From contig CAJTMB010000002.1 of assembly GCA_910577105.1 (NCBI GenBank), positions 62,001 through 126,000 on the forward strand: 64,000 bases of DNA. The letters are read 5' to 3'. Every line of letters starts with the position of its first letter. The stretch's first letter is position 1. The translations under genes and the position numbers were made by a program. Positions 45,256 to 52,223 of this stretch are shown here, piece after piece. Under the pieces are notes generated by a model. That model saw only the letters and a program-made list of their open reading frames with translations. It was not told where the DNA came from and ran no database searches. The DNA comes from an uncultured Lachnospiraceae bacterium (lineage in GTDB: Bacteria; Bacillota; Clostridia; Lachnospirales; Lachnospiraceae).

Positions 45256-46056
45256 TTAGTATTGGCGGTCAATTAAATCTTTATAATAGATTTTACATAT
45301 AATCCAGCCATCTGTATCCTCTTCACATTCAACAGAATAAGTCATATAATCGTAAAAAATTCTTGTATCAGACTTTAGATTCTTTTCATACCAAAAAGTA
45401 TAATCTAATTCATCATCATAAGTATAATCCATTCTAAACTCGTATACATCCATGTCATCTGTTGGTGTATCAATAACGACACGAGTTGGCTCTTCCAATA
45501 TAGCAAGATTATCAATAATTCTTTGTTTTAAATCAGATGGAGTAATTGTAATCTGATTGGTATTAGGAACATCTGCATACTCTTTAAAACCATATAAATA
45601 ATCATAATCTGTTCCTGCTATTGGATTTTCAAACCTTGCCCATGCATTAGAAGCATATCCTGTAAAAGTGATAGTAGAACCTTTTTTGATATAACCACAT
45701 TCAATTCCATCTACACTATAGACAGGTAAATCTTTATTTGCAGTAAATGTATTACTTACAGATTCAAAAGACATTTCATGCATAGGTACATATTCTCCAT
45801 ACTCTGCAATCTCTGCATACAGAACAATGCTCTCGTTCTCTGCACCCGCAAAATCACTCGGTTCATCAGCATTGTCTCCAATAACTTCCTCGCTTGTGCT
45901 TTCATCAGCAACTGAACCATCTGCCTCTGCTTCACTTTCAACAGCACTACCGCTTTCAGGAATCTCCTGACCTGTTACCTCTGTCTTTGTTCCGCACCCT
46001 GCAAGAGATACCACCATCAGTCCTGTCACAAAAGCATTTACAATTCTCTTCTTCAT
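45256..46056 (-). CDS. Lipoprotein, type B of a tandem pair (copy 2)
   Basis: 266 residues. Starts with the same 21 residues as copy 1 (MKKRIVNAFVTGLMV) but for one or two changes; lipobox SLAGC. Linker with AEADGSVADEST, SH3-like middle (LPVYSVDGIECGYIKKGST), and C-terminal DMDVYEFRMDYTYDDEL and CEEDTDGWIICKIYYKDLI. The upstream region is nearly identical to that of copy 1. Confidence 0.75.
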   Translation of the reverse strand: MKKRIVNAFVTGLMVVSLAGCGTKTEVTGQEIPESGSAVESEAEADGSVADESTSEEVIGDNADEPSDFAGAENESIVLYAEIAEYGEYVPMHEMSFESVSNTFTANKDLPVYSVDGIECGYIKKGSTITFTGYASNAWARFENPIAGTDYDYLYGFKEYADVPNTNQITITPSDLKQRIIDNLAILEEPTRVVIDTPTDDMDVYEFRMDYTYDDELDYTFWYEKNLKSDTRIFYDYMTYSVECEEDTDGWIICKIYYKDLIDRQY

Positions 46057-46075
46057 TTCTTCCTCCTCGTTTGTA

Positions 46076-46090
46076 GGATATGTAATATCC
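46076..46090 (-). promoter_or_regulatory. Palindromic site before the second type B lipoprotein
   Basis: Same GGATATTACATATCC palindrome, at the same distance from the ribosome site as at 44077-44091. Confidence 0.5.
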
Positions 46091-46147
46091 TGTCCTTTCG
46101 TATTTTGTGCAGATAGGCGAAAATCCGCTCATTTAAGAGCTACATAT

Positions 46148-46263
46148 TGCCCCTTTAAAAGGAAATGGGTGTCTGCTTTCAGCACTGATACAGAGTGAAT
46201 CAGTATTGGAAAAAGAATAAAATCTATGTTTTTTATTCTCTCCATTTTTCCTTTTAAGGGGCA
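46148..46263 (-). repeat. Structured dispersed element, copy G
   Basis: 116 nt on the minus strand, close to copy F, with the closing helix GCCCCTTAAAAGG/CCTTTTAAAGGGGC intact and the ACTGAT/ATCAGT inner hairpin. Lies upstream of the second type B gene. Confidence 0.72.
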
Positions 46264-46321
46264 GAGTTTGTTAAATATAAAGCAGAGTCAGACCCCGAAT
46301 GTCTTCGAAGTCTTTCATATA

Positions 46322-47287
46322 TCAGTTATGCCACCCTGTAAAATATACAGCTTCTTCATCTGAACCTGTTACTTCAACATAAAATTCTGTCCATGAATTG
46401 CCAACACTATCTCCCATAGCAAAAGATTCTAAATCAGAAGATGCTGCTAATTCAGGATAGCCTTTATCAAGATACAGCCAACCTGTACCCCAACTGCTTA
46501 CATCTTTAAGAGCAGGATTCCAAGTGATGCCACCAACTTCCATCAAAGAGCGATAAACCGCAATTGCCTCTTCAGGAGTATATTTATCACTCTCAGCAGG
46601 AGTTTCGACAGGTTGTTCAATTGGTTCTGATGCAGGAGGTGTTTCAACCACAGGCTGTTCAACAGGAGCACTTTCTACAGGAGTCTCTGTCTTCGCAGTA
46701 GGTTCTTCCTGTTTATTTGCCTCCTCTTCCGCCTTTGCCTGTTCCCTTGTTATGCTGTTGGCTTTCACATCTTCAACCCTTGCAAATCTTTGATTTCCAT
46801 CAAGATAGAAGAAATACCAACCATTGCACTCCCCAAAAGTTTCAAGCCATGCATCTTTAAGTGTATAACCAACTCTGATTCCATTGATATTATACAAGTC
46901 AACTTTATCGGTTGTAATAAAAGATTCAGCCTCTGAAGCACTATCATCCATGAACCAGTCAAGATAGAATAACTGTTCTGCTGTATTTTTGTCCATGGTT
47001 CTGTCTTCATAACTAAAGAGATACTGTTTCAAATCCAATTCATCGTCAGTCTTTTCTACAATCAGGCTGTCAATATCTGTTGTCTCTGCTTTGGCAAGAA
47101 TTTCCTCTTTCACAGATGTAAAAGACTGTGTTTCTTCTGTTTCATTTTCTTTTATATGTTCCTCTTCTGAAACAGAACTGTTTACGACATTTGTGTCCGT
47201 TGTTGCTTCTTCTGCATTTTTGTTCCCACAACCTCCAGACATCATCACTGCAATCAGTACAACAGCCAAAAGCCTCTTCCTTTTCAT
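46322..47287 (-). CDS. Lipoprotein, type A of a tandem pair (copy 3)
   Basis: 321 residues. Lipobox MSGGC (Cys20). The SH3-like domain has VDLYNINGIRVGYTLKDAW; the linker is the longest of the three (repeats of VE, PVESAPVEQPVVE); the C-terminal YTPEEAIAVYRSLMEVGG domain is well conserved. Start ATG 47287 has AAGGAG before it; an upstream in-frame ATG lacks a ribosome site. Confidence 0.75.
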   Translation of the reverse strand: MKRKRLLAVVLIAVMMSGGCGNKNAEEATTDTNVVNSSVSEEEHIKENETEETQSFTSVKEEILAKAETTDIDSLIVEKTDDELDLKQYLFSYEDRTMDKNTAEQLFYLDWFMDDSASEAESFITTDKVDLYNINGIRVGYTLKDAWLETFGECNGWYFFYLDGNQRFARVEDVKANSITREQAKAEEEANKQEEPTAKTETPVESAPVEQPVVETPPASEPIEQPVETPAESDKYTPEEAIAVYRSLMEVGGITWNPALKDVSSWGTGWLYLDKGYPELAASSDLESFAMGDSVGNSWTEFYVEVTGSDEEAVYFTGWHN

Positions 47288-47322
47288 AGTGGTTCTCCTT
47301 AAAGTAGAATCAGGCATTCATA

Positions 47323-48135
47323 TCAATGCCCATAGTTATTGAATTCTTCATCTGTAATCAAGTCCTTATAGTAAATCTGACAGATAATGTAATCATCTGT
47401 ATCTTCTGTACAGGCTACAGAATAGGTTTTATGCGACAGGATTGAAACATCTGCCCTATCATAATATTCATATACCCAGTAGATAGGTGTGTCTGTCTCA
47501 GGATCATAATACATAGGAATCCTGAATTCATACAACTCCATATCCTCTGTAGGTTCTGTAAATACTGGCGCATCATAGTTGCGGTTTCCAAGACTTTCTT
47601 TAATCATTGTTTCAAGCTCTGTAGTGGTAAGTGCAACTAAATCGCCATCTGTAATATAATCTTTCATCACATATAGATAATCGTAATCAGTTCCGTCAAT
47701 TGGATTTTCAAACCTTGCCCAATTGTTAAGACCATATTCTGTAATAGAAACAGTAGAACCTGTTTTGATATATCCAACTTCAATACCATCTCCATTAAAT
47801 ACAGGAACATCTTCGGGTGCTGTAAGAATATTGTTTACAGATTCAAAAGTTTTATCTTTCTGTCCCCCATATTCTCCATACTCTGCAATCTCTGCATACA
47901 GAACAATGCTCTCGTTTTCTGCACCTACAAAATCACCAGCCTCTTCAGTATTGTCTCCCGAAACCTCTTCAATTGTACTTTCATCAGCAACTGAACCATC
48001 TGCCTCTGCTTCACTTTCAACAGCACTACTGCTTTTAGAAACCTCCTGGCCTGTTGCCTCTGTCTTTGTTCCGCACCCTGCAAGGGATGCAATGACCAAT
48101 CCTGTCAGTAAAGCAATCACAACTCTCTTTTTCAT
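47323..48135 (-). CDS. Lipoprotein, type B of a tandem pair (copy 3)
   Basis: 270 residues. MKKRVVIALLTGLVIASLAG then Cys21. Linker AEADGSVADEST as in copy 2; SH3-like middle with VPVFNGDGIEVGYIKTGST; C-terminal DMELYEFRIPMYYDPETDT and CTEDTDDYIICQIYYKDLI. ATG 48135 has GAGGAGGAAGAAA before it. It is first in the three-pair array, near a divergent Cro/CI gene. Confidence 0.75.
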   Translation of the reverse strand: MKKRVVIALLTGLVIASLAGCGTKTEATGQEVSKSSSAVESEAEADGSVADESTIEEVSGDNTEEAGDFVGAENESIVLYAEIAEYGEYGGQKDKTFESVNNILTAPEDVPVFNGDGIEVGYIKTGSTVSITEYGLNNWARFENPIDGTDYDYLYVMKDYITDGDLVALTTTELETMIKESLGNRNYDAPVFTEPTEDMELYEFRIPMYYDPETDTPIYWVYEYYDRADVSILSHKTYSVACTEDTDDYIICQIYYKDLITDEEFNNYGH

Positions 48136-48351
48136 TTTCTTCCTCCTCATATACAGGAATATCTGCTATCCTGTCCTTATGTATTTTGTCTGGGGATATG
48201 TCCCTGTCCATAAGCAATCGGGAATCCGCTTATATATGAATTGCATATTCCATATACCCCTACAGTATTATATCTCACCTACCACCCCTTTGCAAGGCCT
48301 ATATTCAATATATAACCCCCATTAAATATAATGGATGTTTAATATTTTATA
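48136..48351. other. Divergent intergenic region (lipoprotein array / Cro-CI gene)
   Basis: About 215 bases. Left side holds the ribosome site of the third type B gene and a degenerate palindrome (ATATC and GATAT arms). Right side leads to the promoter of the Cro/CI gene. No complete copy of the structured element is visible here, though a weak echo of its flank occurs near 48225-48255. Confidence 0.4.
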
Positions 48352-48380
48352 TTGATACTAGAATGAACATATAAGATACT
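48352..48380 (+). promoter_or_regulatory. Promoter of the small Cro/CI regulator
   Basis: TTGATA, a 17-base spacer, GATACT, 30 bases before the ATG; GGAAAGGGGGG is the ribosome site. Confidence 0.5.
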
Positions 48381-48410
48381 GGAAACCCTGACAGGAAAGG
48401 GGGGATATAC

Positions 48411-48680
48411 ATGATTTCGTACGAACCGCTATGGTCTACCATGAAAGAAAGGGGAATCACAAAATACCAGCTTATCTATCACTGGGGAATTTCATCAAAT
48501 ACATTAAGAAGAATGGGGCACTCTGAACCGATAAACTCCAACACCCTGAATGAGCTGTGCCTGATATTGGACTGCAGGGTAGAGGACATCCTACAGTTCA
48601 CTGCTACAGAGGAAGAAGTCACCGCAATCAATGAACGGAAAGAGGAAATCATCAATTTCCAGAGAAAGCGAAAAAAATAA
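48411..48680 (+). CDS. Small Cro/CI-type transcriptional regulator
   Basis: 89 residues. Helix-turn-helix of the XRE/YozG kind: LWSTMKERGITKYQLIYHWGISSNTLRRM, then NTLNELCLILDCRVEDILQF; a charged C-terminal tail. Divergent from the lipoprotein array, so it may control it. It ends at a stem of AAGCC/GGCTT near 48680-48706. Confidence 0.85.
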   Translation: MISYEPLWSTMKERGITKYQLIYHWGISSNTLRRMGHSEPINSNTLNELCLILDCRVEDILQFTATEEEVTAINERKEEIINFQRKRKK

Positions 48681-48957
48681 GCCTGTGTTCTCATGAACAT
48701 AAGGCTTATCTTGTATTTTCAGCTAACCTGTTCCTGTTAAGGCAACATGCAGTGAACCCTTTGAAAAAATGACCGTTTAGATACCGCCATCCTCCAATCT
48801 TTATGCATTTACAGGTTGCTGGCCCGATAAGGGCCTCCCCCTTTGTGTTCGGGGTCACTCTATTATAAGCATCTGCCCTGTAGATTATAACTGGAAATGG
48901 GGTAAATACATTCCTTTATAACTATGTGCCATCCATGTGGGAGGATGGCTCCATCCG

Positions 48958-49479
48958 AAAAATGCCACAAGTCCAGTAAAATCAAGCCCTGCAGCCATTC
49001 TTAGGTGTAAAAAAAGAAGCACTTTTCCCTATAATAAATACACTATTTTTTTGAACCTGTCATCATCAGGGAAGATATTGCTCTATTATAAAAAAGATTC
49101 AGCCTTGTAAAAAGAAAAATGACAGGAATCAGGTTCTGTGATGGCTGCTACCCGCCAAAGAAAACAGATATATGCCTTTTCTTTCAGCTGGCAGCTCCCA
49201 TCCTATACTGCACAAACCTACCTTTTTCCTTTTACATGGCAGATTCTTTTCATCTGAAATCCATGGAGCCATATCTCTGTAACCAGATATAAAAAACAGC
49301 TATATCTTTTATACATTTTTATGAGATTTTTTCCTGTCCTTAGAGTGCGGGAACCCTTGATTTTACTGGCCAAACAGGCATTGAGGGCATGAATCTGTCC
49401 GCTTCATCAGCTTGAACCCAAAAGCCTATTGTTTCAGATACAAAAAGAACCCCAGCCTGAAAGCCAGAGTCCCCTTTAT
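48958..49479 (+). repeat. Long direct repeat (about 520 bp), left copy, containing element copy B
   Basis: Nearly identical to 55076-55596. It begins AAAAATGCCACAAGTCCAG and ends with CCAGCCTGAAAGCCAGAGTCC. It contains element copy B at 49096-49245, plus flanks with CCTATAATAAATACAC and GGCAAACAGG-type sequence that other copies lack. No ORF seen. The two copies enclose the NERD pair and the helicase. Confidence 0.82.
49096..49245 (+). repeat. Structured dispersed element, copy B
   Basis: 150 nt. Closing helix GTAAAA/TTTTAC, AAAAA/TTTTT and outer GCC/GGC; in copy A the same helix uses a different base set on the 3' arm. Shared core CTACCCGCCAAAGAAAACAG and GGCAGCTCCCATCCTATA. It lies between two convergent genes. 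Confidence 0.75.
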
Positions 49480-49552
49480 CCCATTTTCTGTACTGCTATC
49501 TGCAAAAAATGATTCCCTTGCTTCTCTTTGATATCCAGCTCTTTATATTCCA

Positions 49553-50500
49553 TCATTTCTTTTGAGGAATTATATTATTGACAACCTCCAGTACTACCGC
49601 AACCACAATGATGGGTATGAAAAGCCTCGGGAAAAAGAAAAGCGAAACAGCCAACAGTATGGCTAAGCCAACAACAAGCAGCACCGACATCGCTATGGCA
49701 TTGCTCCTGTTGTCATTCATCGGGCTGTCATCCGCACATGTGCCCTGTACCTGGTGTCTTTCTATAATATCCAGGATTATATCCTTATCCATCATGCCCA
49801 CAGCATCTGTATAAATCGAAATGGCAGCTCCTTTCATATCGTCAATGAACTGCCTTGCATCATCTATCTTCGCAAACCTGTTTCCTCCGTCTGCTTCAAA
49901 GACGATGCCGTCTGCCTCTTTAATGAATGCCTGCATCATATCAAATACATTGACACAGTATCCCCACATGGCATACATATTCCTGCATATCGCTTCCGTT
50001 GAATTGTAGTAGGAAAAATACTCCGTTCCATCATGTCCCTGCCTGTCCATGGTCTTTTTCCAGTCCATAAGGAGCATGAAGATTGGCTCTATGACTCCCC
50101 TCAGCACATGGGGTTCGAATTCTTCGTTCATATATTCTATGTAATCATATAGCCCAGTCATGGCCAGAAAGCTGTCCTGCTTTATCGGCATGACAGAATA
50201 CATAATCTTCAGGATATAGCTTGCATTCAGCAGTGCCTGTCCATAAAGAAGCATCTTCTCGATATCTATCCTGTACCTGTCATCCATGTCCCTCTGCAGC
50301 TTCCTATAGATATTCAATGCCTCTTCGGTTGGGATCATCTGCTGATGCTTCTCTTCAAGGCAGTAGTTCCAGGTTTCAGGAATGAATGCATGTATCTTCT
50401 GCTGGCCTGCAAACTTCTCTGCCATATTGTTCCTGATACCGTCACATTTGTCATTTTCGTTGTAAAGCCATTTCGTGATACTGCTCCCCAAAGTTCTCAT
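49553..50500 (-). CDS. Membrane protein paired with a NERD nuclease, hypothetical
   Basis: 315 residues. Residues 1-255 are a hydrophilic, helical domain without recognised motif. The C terminus (266-310) has two membrane spans, so the bulk probably faces the cytoplasm. It overlaps the end of the NERD gene by 50 bases, so translation is coupled. Function unknown; a membrane effector or sensor partner is possible. Confidence 0.65.
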   Translation of the reverse strand: MRTLGSSITKWLYNENDKCDGIRNNMAEKFAGQQKIHAFIPETWNYCLEEKHQQMIPTEEALNIYRKLQRDMDDRYRIDIEKMLLYGQALLNASYILKIMYSVMPIKQDSFLAMTGLYDYIEYMNEEFEPHVLRGVIEPIFMLLMDWKKTMDRQGHDGTEYFSYYNSTEAICRNMYAMWGYCVNVFDMMQAFIKEADGIVFEADGGNRFAKIDDARQFIDDMKGAAISIYTDAVGMMDKDIILDIIERHQVQGTCADDSPMNDNRSNAIAMSVLLVVGLAILLAVSLFFFPRLFIPIIVVAVVLEVVNNIIPQKK

Positions 50501-51695
50501 TGTATCTCACCCTCTCTTTCCTAAATGTAAGCATCTGGTTATATGCATTGACCCATTCATAGTACAGGCTGTCGCCAAGTATCTGCTTTTCAGCTTTCAC
50601 GATCCTCCATGTGTCCTTATATACATATGTCGTGTAGTCGCACAGTTCAAATATCTTCAATATGGTCTGGAATATCCCATCATAATAGCGGAACCACTCT
50701 TTCATCTTTCCGTTGATGCTCCGCAGATACCCATAATAGTCATAGAACCTGTATGCCTTCCCCTCCAGTGTGCTGCCTACAATCAGCTTCTGTATCTGGT
50801 ACTGTGTGGATATGTCTATGACAGGATGGGCTCCGCGGAGCATCTCATTCATGTGGTCGATAGAATACACTCCCACACTGCCTCCATTTTGGAACACAGT
50901 CTTCGGATTGGCCATGACCACCACAGGGATTATAGGCAGCCTGCCAAATGCAGTCCCCTTTTCATCAAAGAAGCTGGCAAGGTTCTTCACATGGAAGAGC
51001 GACTGCCTGCTCGGGCTCTTATCCATAGGCTGCCAGCCATCCCCCCTGTCCTTATACCAATTGTCCTGGCTGTCCACCCTTATTTTATATGCCCCAAAAT
51101 ACTTTGTCTCAATCGAATAGATTCCCCCAGCCGTAATATACAGGGTATCTGTTTCCGCCGATTCCCTGTCGGCTCCGACCTCCAGGCGAATGTTTTCTAA
51201 TATGATTCCTCCATGCCCTTTGGCATAGGCTTTCAGTTTTTCGTTCACCTTATATTCGCCGTATGCCCCGCTTTCGCATGTCTTGTACTGTGAGACCATT
51301 GCATCATAATATTTATTCAGCAAGCCAGCGGTCCTGTCCAGGAAATCATGGCTTTCTGAAAACTTCCCTGCCAGCCCAAGCCTGTCATAGATCCGCTTCT
51401 TTGCGATGCTTGAGTTGATGCAGTCCGCAAGGAAACACATCTTATCATAGTAGAACTGCCCCATTTCCTGCATGGCCTTATGGTCAGGTTTTGTCATCAC
51501 CATGTCATTCGCCAGATACTCATATGCCTTTTCGTTGTTCATGTGCATTTCCTGTGGCCGCATGTCCAATATCTCATATGGGATCCTGAATGCTGGCAAG
51601 GCCTCCAAGCCAGTCAGGGCTTCTTCCGCTTTCTCATAATGCTCCCTGTGCTTTCTCCTGTTCGCTTTTTCCATTAGATTGTCAAAAAATTCCAT
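50451..51695 (-). CDS. NERD-domain (nuclease-related) protein
   Basis: 414 residues. NERD domain at about 143-245: GEYKVNEKLKAY (146-157), SAETDTLYITAGGIYSIETKYFG in pieces (Asp183, Glu196, Lys198) and SPSRQSLFHVKNL. This is a PD-(D/E)XK-like nuclease fold. The N-terminal 140 residues are helical with MEKANRRKH and repeated acidic stretches; the C-terminal 150 have no match. First gene of the pair with the membrane protein. In other bacteria NERD occurs in helicases, plasmid and defence genes. Confidence 0.75.
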   Translation of the reverse strand: MEFFDNLMEKANRRKHREHYEKAEEALTGLEALPAFRIPYEILDMRPQEMHMNNEKAYEYLANDMVMTKPDHKAMQEMGQFYYDKMCFLADCINSSIAKKRIYDRLGLAGKFSESHDFLDRTAGLLNKYYDAMVSQYKTCESGAYGEYKVNEKLKAYAKGHGGIILENIRLEVGADRESAETDTLYITAGGIYSIETKYFGAYKIRVDSQDNWYKDRGDGWQPMDKSPSRQSLFHVKNLASFFDEKGTAFGRLPIIPVVVMANPKTVFQNGGSVGVYSIDHMNEMLRGAHPVIDISTQYQIQKLIVGSTLEGKAYRFYDYYGYLRSINGKMKEWFRYYDGIFQTILKIFELCDYTTYVYKDTWRIVKAEKQILGDSLYYEWVNAYNQMLTFRKERVRYNENFGEQYHEMALQRK

Positions 51696-51734
51696 GATTC
51701 ATCTTCTTTCGAAAATATGTTCAATATGTTACCT

Positions 51735-51763
51735 ATATTATCATCAAATCCGCCAGATTGCAA
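51735..51763 (-). promoter_or_regulatory. Promoter of the NERD/membrane-protein pair
   Basis: On the minus strand TTGCAA, 17 bases, TAATAT, 40 bases before the ATG. A 10-bp inverted repeat (TATGTTACCT at 51725-51734; AGGTAACATA at 51822-51831) brackets it, and two 14-bp direct repeats lie at 51776-51789 and 51793-51806. This is a dense regulatory region. Confidence 0.6.
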
Positions 51764-51848
51764 CATATTTATGGGCAATATTTTGCTAATATCAATATTT
51801 TGCTAATGTTTGACATTTTTCAGGTAACATAGAATAGGTTCATCAAAT

Positions 51849-51995
51849 CTGCCTCTTGAAACAAAAAATAAGGGGAACCAGATTCTGTAATGGCTGTTGC
51901 CCGCCAAAGAAAACAGATATATGCATTTTCTTTCAGATGGCAGCTCCCATCCTATGATGCACAAACCTACCTTTTTCCTTTTACATGGCAGATTC
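51849..51995 (+). repeat. Structured dispersed element, copy C
   Basis: 147 nt, the most diverged of A-D on the left side (TTGAAACAAAAAATAAGGGG), yet the core CCCGCCAAAGAAAACAGATA and GGCAGCTCCCATCCTATG is kept. It lies upstream of the helicase gene, same direction, followed by about 170 bases of shared flank. Confidence 0.68.
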
Positions 51996-52163
51996 CTTTT
52001 ATCTGAAATCCATGGAGCCATATCCCTGTAACCAGATATAAATAAAAACAGCTATATCTTTTATACATTTTCATAAGATTTTTCCTGTCATCAAATGCCT
52101 CTAAGCCCTTGATTTCACTGGCTTTTAGCATTCTTCGTCAATGAATCTCTTCCATTCATCAGA

Positions 52164-52192
52164 TTTACATTATCCGAAAAGTATTTTATAAT
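52164..52192 (+). promoter_or_regulatory. Promoter of the helicase gene
   Basis: TTTACA, a 17-base spacer and a consensus TATAAT, 31 bases before the ATG; AAGGAG at 52210-52215. Confidence 0.65.
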
Positions 52193-52223
52193 AGAGACAT
52201 CACACTTTTAAGGAGACAGACAT

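Noticed and set aside
50475..51200. 241-residue plus-strand ORF
   Set aside because: Antisense to the NERD gene, with no ribosome site.
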